A stretch of DNA of 13,101 nt, from assembly GCA_003451785.1 (NCBI GenBank), contig DMJL01000225.1, positions 1 through 13,101 on the forward strand. Reading direction: 5' to 3'. The stretch comes from Bacteroidales bacterium. GTDB taxonomy: Bacteria > Bacteroidota > Bacteroidia > Bacteroidales > UBA7960. The notes under the pieces were generated by a model. It did no database searches. It was not told where the DNA came from and saw only the letters and a list, made by a program, of their open reading frames with translations. Every line of letters begins with the position of its first letter. Position 1 is the first letter of the stretch. Of this stretch, positions 1 through 6,866 are shown piece after piece. Both the position numbers and the translations under genes were made by a program.

Positions 1-261
1 CCCGATTTGCGCGAGGATATTTCTCGGAAACCCAATTTACGCATTCGCTATTGCGATGAGCAATTCCAAACAAAGGAAGAGGAATACAGTGGCATTGCAG
101 CCCGAATCATACAACATGAATACGACCATATCGAGGGCATCATACTCACCGACCATATGTCGCCATTGAAGCGCACCCTAATGCGCAACAAGTTGCTTAG
201 CATATCTAAGGGGTTGGTATCTGCCGGGTATCCTATGAAATATCCATCGAAAAAGCGATAA
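1..261 (+). CDS. def: Peptide deformylase, C-terminal part (5' truncated by window edge)
   Basis: This is the last 86 residues of peptide deformylase, the metalloenzyme that removes the N-terminal formyl group from newly made proteins in the cytoplasm. The reading frame is open from the first base, so the gene starts upstream of the window; the TTG at 7 is internal, not a start. The diagnostic motif QHEYDH lies at bases 112-129: its two histidines (115-117 and 127-129) are metal ligands and the glutamate between them is catalytic. The third ligand, a cysteine in an EGC-type motif, would lie just outside the window. The stop TAA shares its last A with the ATG of the protease gene (TAATG), indicating translational coupling. 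Family assignment is secure; only the N-terminal half is unseen. Confidence 0.95.
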   Translation, partial: PDLREDISRKPNLRIRYCDEQFQTKEEEYSGIAARIIQHEYDHIEGIILTDHMSPLKRTLMRNKLLSISKGLVSAGYPMKYPSKKR

Positions 262-1484
262 TGTATCAACTACATAGACTACCGAATGGCATAAGGCTTA
301 TCCACAAGCAATCGGCATCCGAGGTGGCGCACTGTGGTTTGGCGATCAATGTAGGTTCGCGCGATGAAGACCCTTCGGAGCAAGGCTTAGCCCATTTTAT
401 TGAACATATCATTTTCAAAGGCACACACAAGCGCAAAACCCACCATATACTTAGTAGAATGGAAAATGTGGGAGGTGATATGAATGCCTATACCACTAAG
501 GAAGACACTTGCATCCATGCGTCGTTTCTCCCAATGCATTACGACAGATGGTTCGAATTGGTGGCAGATATTCTCTGCAACAGTACTTTCCCCGAGAAGG
601 AGATTCAGAAAGAAAAAGAAGTAATCATAGATGAGATAAACTCCTACAAAGACAATCCTGCGGAGCAGATTTTCGATGATTTCGACGAAATGGTCTTTCC
701 GGGACACGCTTTGGGCAGAAATATCTTAGGCAAACCTTCTACCATCAAAAAGTTTGAAAAAAAACATGTTGATGCATTCATAAAACGCACTTACCTGCCT
801 CAGGAAATGGTAATAAGTTCGGTAAGTAAGCTACCCCACACAAAGGTTTTTGCATTGGCAGAGAAACATTTTGGGGCGTTTGTGTCGGAAGGAAAAGGAG
901 TTGAAAGGATACCCTTTGCCCACTACACGCCATCCATCAAAACCATAAAACGACGCAACCATCAGGCCCATTGTGTGATGGGAGGTTTGGCATACGCAGC
1001 TAATCATTCCAAAAAAACTGCCCTTACCTTACTAACCAATCTATTGGGAGGCCCGGGTCTCAATTCGAGGCTCAATATGGCAGTGCGAGAAAAACATGGC
1101 TTCTGTTATCATATCGAGAGCAATTACCAACCCTTCACCGATTCGGGAATTTTCAGCATTTATTTTGGAACGAGTGGCAGTGGTGTTGAAAAAACTCTGT
1201 CTCTTGTAAACAAAGAACTTATGCGCACAAGGACTGAGAAATTGGGAAGCCTGCAACTTAGGCGAGCCAAAGACCAACTGCTTGGCCAAATTTCCATAAG
1301 CCTTGAGTCGAACCTTTCTGAAATGCTCTCGATGGGCAAAAGCCTCATGATGTTTAATAATGTTGACAGCTTAAATGAGATTCACCAACGGATTGAAAAG
1401 GTTTCGTCAGCCGATATATTGGATGTTGCTAACGAGGTGCTTGATACGGAGAAGTTTTCCCAATTAATTTTCATGCCGCGATGA
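261..1484 (+). CDS. M16 family zinc metallopeptidase (pitrilysin / processing-peptidase type)
   Basis: A 407-residue protein with the inverted zinc motif HFIEH at residues 45-49 (His45 and His49 bind zinc, Glu48 is catalytic). A glutamate 76 residues after the second histidine (Glu125, in DEI) fits the third zinc ligand of family M16. A C-terminal half carries GGPGLNSRL and the R...G..Y segment around residues 265-285, typical of substrate-binding M16 domains. At about 400 residues it is the short M16B type, related to mitochondrial processing peptidase and B. subtilis MlpA/YmxG-like proteins; no clear signal peptide is seen, so it is probably cytoplasmic. It starts on the last base of the def stop and ends in an ATGA overlap with the methyltransferase gene, so the three are likely one transcript. 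The substrate is unknown; the link with deformylase suggests protein turnover or maturation, which is inference. Confidence 0.92.
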   Translation: MYQLHRLPNGIRLIHKQSASEVAHCGLAINVGSRDEDPSEQGLAHFIEHIIFKGTHKRKTHHILSRMENVGGDMNAYTTKEDTCIHASFLPMHYDRWFELVADILCNSTFPEKEIQKEKEVIIDEINSYKDNPAEQIFDDFDEMVFPGHALGRNILGKPSTIKKFEKKHVDAFIKRTYLPQEMVISSVSKLPHTKVFALAEKHFGAFVSEGKGVERIPFAHYTPSIKTIKRRNHQAHCVMGGLAYAANHSKKTALTLLTNLLGGPGLNSRLNMAVREKHGFCYHIESNYQPFTDSGIFSIYFGTSGSGVEKTLSLVNKELMRTRTEKLGSLQLRRAKDQLLGQISISLESNLSEMLSMGKSLMMFNNVDSLNEIHQRIEKVSSADILDVANEVLDTEKFSQLIFMPR

Positions 1485-2122
1485 TAGGTGCTACCAATCC
1501 TTTGGAAGACTATGCAATGCAAATGAGTGCGCCAGAGTTGCCTGTGTTGCAACGATTGAGCCGCGAGACCTATGCAAAGGTGCTAAATCCGCGAATGCTT
1601 TCGGGCCATATTCAAGGACAATTGCTGCAATTTGTAAGCCACACCCAAGCTCCACGAAGAATTTTAGAAATAGGTACCTATACCGGATATTCGGCAATTT
1701 GCCTCGCACAAGGGCTGCAGGCCGATGGTCTTTTGCACACCATCGAATGCAATCCGGAGCTTGAAGAATTTGCAAAAAGATTCTTTGCAGAAGCCGATCT
1801 AAACCATAAGATCGTGATGCACATTGGAAATGCGTTGGAAGTAATCCCAACCCTGACCGACACATTCGACTTGGTTTTTATAGATGCCGACAAGCAACAC
1901 TATGTGGAATATTTTGAATTGGTGTTCGATGCAATGCCTCCGGGTGGAATCATCATTGCAGACAATGTATTGTGGAGTGGCAAGGTGCTTGCTGAGCCAA
2001 TGGATAATGATACCGAAACCCGCGGCATTATCCGCTACAACGAATTTGTGAAAAACCACGCTGGCATCCACCATTTTATCCTGCCATTTAGAGACGGGCT
2101 TTCTATTGCGAGAAAGAAATAG
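1481..2122 (+). CDS. Class I SAM-dependent O-methyltransferase (caffeoyl-CoA OMT / YrrM-TrmR type)
   Basis: A 213-residue methyltransferase of the O-methyltransferase 3 family. It shows an N-terminal cap helix region (residues 1-58), the SAM-binding motif LEIGTYTGYSA at 62-72, an acidic ribose-contact residue Glu89 in TIEC, and the metal-binding signature DADK at 135-138 with Asp161-Asn162 in IIADN. These match cation-dependent enzymes such as plant caffeoyl-CoA methyltransferases and bacterial YrrM. In B. subtilis the YrrM homologue (TrmR) methylates wobble 5-hydroxyuridine in tRNA; that role is possible here but the motifs do not prove it over a small-molecule catechol-like substrate. The start overlaps the protease stop by four bases (ATGA). 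The gene ends at a hairpin that begins on the last base of its stop codon. Confidence 0.9.
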   Translation: MIGATNPLEDYAMQMSAPELPVLQRLSRETYAKVLNPRMLSGHIQGQLLQFVSHTQAPRRILEIGTYTGYSAICLAQGLQADGLLHTIECNPELEEFAKRFFAEADLNHKIVMHIGNALEVIPTLTDTFDLVFIDADKQHYVEYFELVFDAMPPGGIIIADNVLWSGKVLAEPMDNDTETRGIIRYNEFVKNHAGIHHFILPFRDGLSIARKK

Positions 2123-2145
2123 GCAGAAATGATGATGTTTCTGCC
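2122..2145 (+). terminator. Stem-loop at the end of the def-protease-methyltransferase operon
   Basis: Perfect 8-base arms GGCAGAAA (2122-2129) and TTTCTGCC (2138-2145) enclose an 8-base loop and begin on the last G of the stop codon. The position fits a transcription end, but no T-run follows, so it is not a textbook intrinsic terminator; it could instead act as a 3'-end stabilising hairpin. Confidence 0.45.
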
Positions 2146-2147
2146 AG

Positions 2148-2206
2148 GTAGGGACATGTCGCGACATATCAATATGTTGTAGGGACAGGTCTTGACCTGT
2201 CCCTAC
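2148..2206. repeat. REP-like composite palindromic element between convergent genes
   Basis: The element has two direct copies of a 13-base unit, GTAGGGACATGTC (2148-2160) and GTAGGGACAGGTC (2179-2191), differing at one base. The second is followed after two bases by its exact inverse GACCTGTCCCTAC (2194-2206), giving a 13-bp perfect hairpin with a TT loop. The first copy runs into the 12-base perfect palindrome ATGTCGCGACAT (2156-2167), and its closing half then degenerates; a small hairpin ACATAT/ATATGT (2164-2177) joins the two. This looks like one intact and one decayed copy of a GTAGGGACA-type intergenic repeat. Such palindromes resemble REP sequences mobilised by IS200-like REP-associated transposases; no such gene is in this window. 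Confidence 0.7.
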
Positions 2207-2270
2207 TGTCCACAATACCCGAATTATCACAATATCAATATCCTAATATGGCTAGGTCTTTACAATGTAT

Positions 2271-2308
2271 TGGCTTTGCTAATGCGTATCTGCCTATATA
2301 CAAAGCCA
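2271..2308. terminator. Inverted repeat in the convergent spacer, possible ispH-side terminator
   Basis: Perfect 8-base arms TGGCTTTG (2271-2278) and CAAAGCCA (2301-2308) with a 22-base loop lie 35 bases beyond the ispH stop codon. The site is correctly placed for ending the minus-strand operon. There is no strong T-run, and the loop is long, so function is uncertain. The rest of the spacer (2207-2270, 2309-2342) shows no gene or other clear structure. Confidence 0.3.
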
Positions 2309-2342
2309 TCGAAATCCATCAGTTGGTAAAATCTGCCTAAAT

Positions 2343-3218
2343 CTATTCCAATATCTTCTCAATAGCCGTTTTCACAGTTTGCAGTTGCCAATGGGGTGTG
2401 GATGTAGCTCCAGAGATGCCTATGCTTAGGGCGTTGTGAAACCAATGTCTTTCTATTTGTTCTGTATTTTGCACCATATAGGATCGGGGGTTTGTTTGAT
2501 GGCAGATACTGTAGAGGTATTGCCCGTTGGAGCTATTTGCACCGCTCACAAATACCACTACATCCATGCTTTTTGCAAAATGGATAAGTGCAGGTTTTCT
2601 ACCGGAAACTTGCTTGCAAATTGAGTTGATTATGGTGAGGTTTGTTGCCGGGTTCCCACCTTTAGCGATTATCCGACTTTTGATTTCAGTTGCCAATTGC
2701 TGAAAAGCAGTCTCGCTTTGTGTAGTTTGGCTAAAAAGGGCAATGGGAAGCAAGAAATTTATTTTGTCTAAGTCTTTGTTTGCATCGCTCACTACGATTC
2801 CTTGGTAAGCGATAGTGCCATTTAGACCCACCACTTCGGGATGGTTGTTTTTTCCAAAAATCACTATCTGATGGTTGGGCAGCGTTTGGCTAGTTTTAAG
2901 GATTTTCTGTTGCAGTGCTTTCACCACCGGGCAGGTAGCATCAATGAGGTTTATTTTGTGTTTCTTAATGGCATTGTAGGTTTCGGGAGGCTCACCATGT
3001 GCCCGAATTAATACAGTTTGTTTGGTGAGTGCTTCAAGATTTTCTATTGATATGGTTTGCAAACCAATTTGCTCGAGCCTTGCAACCTCCGTGGGATTAT
3101 GTACCATTTCGCCCAAACAATAGACAGGTTTATTCTGCTCCAAAGCCTTTTCGGCTGCCTTGGTAGCCTTTTGCACGCCAAAGCAGAAACCACTTTGTGG
3201 GTCAATCTCAATTCTCAT
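2343..3218 (-). CDS. ispH: 4-hydroxy-3-methylbut-2-enyl diphosphate reductase
   Basis: IspH (LytB) performs the last step of the MEP isoprenoid pathway, reducing HMBPP to IPP and DMAPP with an iron-sulfur cluster. The frame extends upstream, but the ATG at 3216-3218 (protein MRIEIDP) is chosen because it gives 291 residues and puts the motifs at the family's usual numbers: Cys12 in SGFCFGV, Cys96 in DATCPVV and Cys201 in NSICKQV as cluster ligands; His40 and His74 (RAHGEPP), HPE at 126-128, Thr166, and SSN near 230 as substrate contacts. The SGATSTP segment near the C-terminus supplies the diphosphate-binding serine. The start overlaps the end of porQ by 11 bases, implying coupling. The MEP pathway, rather than mevalonate, is therefore likely in this organism. 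Very confident. Confidence 0.96.
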   Translation of the reverse strand: MRIEIDPQSGFCFGVQKATKAAEKALEQNKPVYCLGEMVHNPTEVARLEQIGLQTISIENLEALTKQTVLIRAHGEPPETYNAIKKHKINLIDATCPVVKALQQKILKTSQTLPNHQIVIFGKNNHPEVVGLNGTIAYQGIVVSDANKDLDKINFLLPIALFSQTTQSETAFQQLATEIKSRIIAKGGNPATNLTIINSICKQVSGRKPALIHFAKSMDVVVFVSGANSSNGQYLYSICHQTNPRSYMVQNTEQIERHWFHNALSIGISGATSTPHWQLQTVKTAIEKILE

Positions 3219-4314
3219 CGTGGCGGAGGTTTCTGGTAGCTGGTGAGCGAGTTCCAAACAATTCGTCCATTCGGGTGGAGATAGTGATATGATTGGGCGC
3301 ACCGGCAAGATGATAGGTAGCCCGTCCGTAGCTGAATCTAAAACGCGATATCCTAACGCCGAATCCCCATGAGAATCCTACGGTAGAAATGCGACTTTCC
3401 ACTTGCAACTCTTGTCGCCTACGGTAGTTGTACCCAAAATGCAATGAGAAATTGGGCGATGGCAAAAACTCGGCACCTATCACAATATGCCTAAGCACCT
3501 TATCGGCAAATTCGCTAACTCTTTGTCCGGGTGTGAGTTCAGATGGTGCAGCCAAGATGTTTTGGTTATTCGTTTCGCCGGGAGCATCGTAGTTAAGTCC
3601 GAAATTATGCAGGTTGTGGGCTACCACAGAAAATCGAAGGGGTGCTCTTGCAAGTCGCTGCGATATACCCAATACCAAATCAAATGGCAACGCCTCCCGA
3701 TTATTTTCACGAAAGTGAATCAATTGCCTTCCGGCATTTCTAGCCACAAGCCCGGCAGCAAACCTTGTGTTGGGGTTATAATATGTGAGCGAGACATCTA
3801 CAGCTACTCCTGCCGAATAATATTCGAAAAGTTGAGAATAAATAAGCTTTATATTGCTACCTATCGAAATGTACTCACTAAGGGGTCTCCCCCACCCTAT
3901 CATCATGCTGTATTCGCTTGCAGTAAAATTCCCGAAGATTTGCCCTACTTCGTCGGTTTCGGTAAAGGTTCCATAGTCAATGAAATGCATGGAAGCACTA
4001 AAAGTGCCCAATCGCTCAAAGCTACGGGCATATGCCAGGGTGCCAAAATTGATATCGGAAAAGTAATCGGCAAAATTCAAAGAAAGCATATTGCTCACCT
4101 CCGGACGCAGCAACGACGGGAAGACCAAAGCCGTTTCTAAGTCGGCATCGCCAGTGGGCACAGCATATCCTCCCAAGGCAGTGATGCGAGCCGAGAACGG
4201 TAGTCCCAAAAATTCGTAAACCCGCCCGCTTTGCTGCGCTATTAGCAATGATGGCAAAAGCAGCAATTCAAATGCAACAATCAGAATGGGGAATATCTGT
4301 TTTTGTGTACGCAA
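3208..4314 (-). CDS. porQ: Type IX secretion system outer-membrane protein PorQ
   Basis: A 368-residue exported protein with a signal peptide (hydrophobic core about residues 8-25, ending in LLIAQQ). The early segment YEFLGLPFSARITALGGYAVP followed by a D-rich stretch and NML.LNFADYF is typical of PorQ and the related PorV/FadL-like barrel proteins, and the remainder alternates in beta-strand fashion with many aromatic residues. PorQ works at the outer membrane with other Por proteins in type IX secretion, the Bacteroidota route for CTD-tagged cargo. Its start is unusual: no ATG or GTG lies between the upstream coaE stop and the signal peptide, so TTG at 4312-4314 is used. The gene is in the same reading frame as coaE, ten codons after its TAA. 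Its 3' end overlaps ispH. The family is likely; PorQ over another PorV-like paralogue is a family-level judgement. Confidence 0.82.
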   Translation of the reverse strand: MRTQKQIFPILIVAFELLLLPSLLIAQQSGRVYEFLGLPFSARITALGGYAVPTGDADLETALVFPSLLRPEVSNMLSLNFADYFSDINFGTLAYARSFERLGTFSASMHFIDYGTFTETDEVGQIFGNFTASEYSMMIGWGRPLSEYISIGSNIKLIYSQLFEYYSAGVAVDVSLTYYNPNTRFAAGLVARNAGRQLIHFRENNREALPFDLVLGISQRLARAPLRFSVVAHNLHNFGLNYDAPGETNNQNILAAPSELTPGQRVSEFADKVLRHIVIGAEFLPSPNFSLHFGYNYRRRQELQVESRISTVGFSWGFGVRISRFRFSYGRATYHLAGAPNHITISTRMDELFGTRSPATRNLRHDEN

Positions 4315-4344
4315 GGTGCTTGGGGTTAGTTGGAAGTAACAGCT

Positions 4345-4941
4345 TTATTTACAATGAGACAAATCTCTTAAAATTTTATCAATCTCCAACACCTGGGGCA
4401 TCACAAGTTGATGGTTATTGTTTTGAATTACAAAATCGGCAAGCTCCATAATGGTTTCTTCGGGCATCTGATGCTGCATTCGCTTTAACACTTCATCAGG
4501 CTGGGCATGGTCTCTTTCTACCACCCTGCTCATGCGCTGTTCCATAGGCGCAACCACTGCAATGATTTTATCAAATTGGCTTGCATATCCGGTTTCGAAA
4601 AGTATGGCAGCTTCCAAAACTACATAATCCTGATGCGATTTTTGATGTATCCACTCGTGGAATTTGCTTCGCACCTTGGGATGCACCATGGTATTGAGAG
4701 TTACAAGTTTTTGCTCATCGTTGAAAACTATGGAAGCAAGCACTTTTCGATCTACAAGACCATCTGCTCCGATTATTGTTTCTCCAAAATTCAACAATAG
4801 CTCTGGTGTTAATTCTGTAGAATTAAGCACATTGCGGGCACAGGTATCGGCATAGAACACTTGAACCCCAATAATTTCAAATATTCGGGCAATGGTGGTT
4901 TTGCCACTTCCTATATTGCCTGTAAGACCAATTTTGAGCAT
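4345..4941 (-). CDS. coaE: Dephospho-CoA kinase
   Basis: CoaE phosphorylates the 3' hydroxyl of dephospho-CoA with ATP, the last step of coenzyme A synthesis, in the cytoplasm. The 198-residue length is normal. The ATP-binding P-loop GNIGSGKTT is at residues 8-16; Asp31 in YADTCAR is the conserved acidic residue after strand 2; VHPKVR and LEAAILFETG are the signatures of the CoA-binding and lid regions; and RVVERD matches the conserved arginine segment. It starts with ATG ten bases after the ybbR stop and is followed by porQ after 30 bases. The ybbR-coaE pairing is a common Bacteroidota arrangement. Confident. Confidence 0.95.
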   Translation of the reverse strand: MLKIGLTGNIGSGKTTIARIFEIIGVQVFYADTCARNVLNSTELTPELLLNFGETIIGADGLVDRKVLASIVFNDEQKLVTLNTMVHPKVRSKFHEWIHQKSHQDYVVLEAAILFETGYASQFDKIIAVVAPMEQRMSRVVERDHAQPDEVLKRMQHQMPEETIMELADFVIQNNNHQLVMPQVLEIDKILRDLSHCK

Positions 4942-4951
4942 AGCAATGGAC

Positions 4952-5965
4952 TCAATTAGAGATTACAAACTCCACCATTGGGGGATCTACCCTAATTATG
5001 GTAACAAAAGGGGAATGCGATGTTACATTCAATTTCAGGCGATTGCCATCGGGTGGAACTTCAAACGGGCATTCAACAAAGACCTCCACAAGTTGTAAAT
5101 CTACATCTTGCATCATCTTTATCGGAATGCGCACCTGCACCGATACTCTCGATGGGAATAGAAGAATATTAGGACTAATCCTTTGTTCTGGCAGTTTTCT
5201 TTGTATGGAAATTGGCAAATCTAATGTTGTCTCTCTTAGTTCACCAACAGGAATGGTAGCAGCCACTTGCCCAAGGCTAAGCGACACCCCTGCTGCAAAT
5301 GCAGGATTTTGAAGATGGATATTTTGCTCAACGGTTTGGTTCAATTGATTCAAATTGTAGGGCACTGTATAAACTGCCCTTAGTGTGTCAACAATCTGCC
5401 TTGGTCCTCTCACCGTTACACTATCGGGTATCAGCGTAATTGCATCTATCTGCCCCATTGACTGGGCAAAAGAAAGTGTACCAGTAAACCTCACGGGTAC
5501 TTTCTTAATGGATGCGAAAGCAAATTGCGCGAATATTGTATCGGGTGCAACACCAACAATTGCTCCTTCTACCAACGGCAGCCTAGCCAAACTACTTCTA
5601 ATCTGGGTACTCGATAGGTAGTGCCATAACTCACCCCCTTTTTGAATGGATTGCATTTGGTTGGCATCGAAATGTAAGGTATCGCCAGAATGAAAAAACT
5701 GCCCCAACAGCAATCTTATGCCGGGTGCTTGCACAGTAACACGAACAGCAGTGTGACTAACGCTGGAAAGAACATTCTCTTCCGAAACATTTACGATGCT
5801 TATTGGCTGCACAAAAGATGCCTGGGCATCGCGACTTAGTTTGATAAAAAGCCAAAAAGATGCACTACAGAACAAACACAACAGGAAAATCACCAGATTT
5901 TGCTTCCCGTTGGGCTGGTAAAACGCACTGAAAATGTTCTTAAAAAAGTGGGATTGTTCTGTCAT
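4952..5965 (-). CDS. YbbR-like domain protein (CdaR family), membrane anchored
   Basis: A 337-residue protein with a short cytoplasmic N-terminus, one membrane helix at about residues 24-41, and a long periplasmic part of repeating beta-rich segments, each with the pattern typical of YbbR repeats (a V.V.G lead, a D.V.VRGP turn, then L.L..). The segment PDSVTVRGPRQIVDTL near residues 180-195 is the clearest. In Firmicutes the YbbR protein CdaR controls the cyclic-di-AMP synthase CdaA; in Bacteroidota the function is untested and no cdaA is adjacent. The gene lies in the conserved series nusB-DUF1573-yajC-ybbR-coaE but is here separated from yajC by an inserted unit. Without that unit the yajC-ybbR spacer would be 77 bases. 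Confidence 0.85.
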   Translation of the reverse strand: MTEQSHFFKNIFSAFYQPNGKQNLVIFLLCLFCSASFWLFIKLSRDAQASFVQPISIVNVSEENVLSSVSHTAVRVTVQAPGIRLLLGQFFHSGDTLHFDANQMQSIQKGGELWHYLSSTQIRSSLARLPLVEGAIVGVAPDTIFAQFAFASIKKVPVRFTGTLSFAQSMGQIDAITLIPDSVTVRGPRQIVDTLRAVYTVPYNLNQLNQTVEQNIHLQNPAFAAGVSLSLGQVAATIPVGELRETTLDLPISIQRKLPEQRISPNILLFPSRVSVQVRIPIKMMQDVDLQLVEVFVECPFEVPPDGNRLKLNVTSHSPFVTIIRVDPPMVEFVISN

Positions 5966-5995
5966 GACGCATCTAAAAAAAAGATTGTCAGGGTA

Positions 5996-6011
5996 TTGAC
6001 CATCTGGTCAA
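5996..6011. repeat. Small hairpin between the inserted unit and ybbR
   Basis: TTGACC (5996-6001) and GGTCAA (6006-6011) form a perfect 6-bp stem with a 4-base loop, immediately outside the left boundary repeat of the inserted unit. On the minus strand a run of eight Ts follows 15 bases after the stem, too far for a normal intrinsic terminator. It belongs to the host spacer, not to the inserted unit. Confidence 0.4.
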
Positions 6012-6013
6012 GG

Positions 6014-6172
6014 TACTCCCAACGGGTTCGGACTTTGCGTTCGGGCAGGTTTCGGAGCACAAAACTGTCACCCAACACAACACTGCAATAGAAGCACAAA
6101 ACTCCAAGTTTGCACGCGATGCACTGAGCATGCCGAAGTGTCACCCCGCCTGACGCAAAACCCGTGTTGGCA
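6014..6172 (-). other. attC-like folded recombination-site candidate
   Basis: A GC-richer element starts about a dozen bases after the stop codon of the inserted gene and folds as one long imperfect hairpin. The paired blocks, outside to inside, are CCAAC (6019-6023)/GTTGG (6166-6170); GGGTT (6024-6028)/AACCC (6159-6163), with two unpaired bases between these on one side; TTGCG (6035-6039)/CGCAA (6154-6158), with six unpaired bases on the other side; GGCAGG (6044-6049)/CCCGCC (6145-6150), which is better paired on the minus strand (a G-T wobble in place of an A-C mismatch); and TTCGG (6051-6055)/CCGAA (6133-6137). Paired outer core boxes, asymmetric bulges and a variable terminal loop are how attC sites are built. 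On the gene strand the outer boxes read TGCCAAC and GTTGGGA, against attC consensus RYYYAAC and GTTRRRY (5 of 7 and 6 of 7). At about 155 bases it is longer than most attC sites. Confidence 0.55.
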
Positions 6173-6866
6173 GTAGTAGTTCATTATCTAAACAGTCCCA
6201 ATTTCAGTCCTACATAACCTGTTAGTCCCGAAATGTCAGATTGTTTAAAGTTCCTATAATTCATCTGACCAACTAAACGATAACCGACACCCAAATTAAA
6301 TCGCATGTATTTGTGTAAATTGACTTCCAATAATGCTGATGGTTCAATTTGAAAGAAGTTCGCTTCTCCAAGTCCTACAGCTCCGTTTTCATTGTCCATT
6401 TCAACTTCTCCGTAACCAACATAAAGAGGGAATGTCAAGTGAGCAACCCTTTTTGAAAACAAAGTGTATTCAATAAAGCCACCCACTGTCCAATAGTCCA
6501 TATAAATATTCTGAATAGTTTCGCTTTGAGGTCTAATTTGGTTTAATGATGTGTTAAAATATGCTCCAAATGAAAACTTGTCTTTTAGATTCATACCGCC
6601 ACGTAAACTGAATAGAGATGCTGTACTGCCGTCCATTTGAGTTAAGCCATAGCTTGGTGCAACAAAGAAACCTAAGTCTTTGGTGTTTATCGGGTTTCCA
6701 CTTCTGAAAAGTGTTTTTGCTTCATTCTTGTCTTGTGCGAATAAATTGACTTGAAACATTATCACGCAAGCAAAAACTAGTCCTGAGATGATTTTCTTGT
6801 TCATTTTATTACTTTGTTAATTGATTGCATTATTCGTTTTTAGTGTCTTCTTACAATTACTCCCAA
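6023..6866 (-). mobile_element. Inserted integron-cassette-like unit in the yajC-ybbR spacer
   Basis: The exact 10-base sequence TACTCCCAAC occurs at 6014-6023 and 6858-6867 and brackets 844 bases containing one gene and the folded element. On the gene strand the repeat reads GTTGGGAGTA; cutting after the G of GTT at both copies would release a circle of exactly 844 bases. The order is short leader (about 54 bases, no visible promoter), one gene, then a folded site near the stop, as in integron cassettes. No inverted repeats sit at the two ends of the unit and there is no transposase, which argues against a standard IS. No integrase gene is in the window. A 10-base target duplication by another element is the main alternative. 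Confidence 0.5.
6184..6804 (-). CDS. Predicted secreted outer-membrane beta-barrel-like protein, cassette cargo
   Basis: A 206-residue hypothetical protein that I cannot place in a named family. It has a clear signal peptide (MNKK, hydrophobic stretch to about residue 20, cleavage near NLFAQ). The mature part alternates polar and hydrophobic residues with many Gly, Tyr and Phe, and repeated strand-like segments such as FSFGAYFNTSL, YWTVGGFIEYTLF, RFNLGVGYRLVG and a final TGYVGLKLGLF ending next to the C-terminus, as in small outer-membrane barrels. The coding region is AT-rich: three 60-base stretches I counted are 32-35% GC, against 45-48% in two stretches of ybbR. No TAnnTTTG box lies in its 54-base leader, so it probably depends on transcription from nusB-yajC. 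It sits alone in a conserved operon, consistent with acquisition. Confidence 0.8.
   Translation of the reverse strand: MNKKIISGLVFACVIMFQVNLFAQDKNEAKTLFRSGNPINTKDLGFFVAPSYGLTQMDGSTASLFSLRGGMNLKDKFSFGAYFNTSLNQIRPQSETIQNIYMDYWTVGGFIEYTLFSKRVAHLTFPLYVGYGEVEMDNENGAVGLGEANFFQIEPSALLEVNLHKYMRFNLGVGYRLVGQMNYRNFKQSDISGLTGYVGLKLGLFR

Noticed and set aside
2148..2206. CRISPR array
   Set aside because: Only two direct copies 31 bases apart plus an inverse copy, with no regular spacers and no cas genes.
1799..2230. 143-codon minus-strand open frame at the end of the methyltransferase gene
   Set aside because: Antisense to a gene with clear catalytic motifs; the protein runs into the REP-like palindromes and has no domain features.
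2343..3308. Longer ispH start at 3308
   Set aside because: The extra 30 residues are antisense-free read-through within porQ; the ATG at 3218 places all cluster cysteines and histidines at the family's normal positions.
3487..4140. 217-codon open frame on the plus strand
   Set aside because: It lies wholly antisense to porQ, and its Cys/Ser/His-rich protein looks like a shadow translation.
5962..6144. 60-codon minus-strand open frame downstream of the cassette gene
   Set aside because: It falls inside the attC-like hairpin and the boundary repeat and overlaps the ybbR start; the structure explains the sequence better than coding does.
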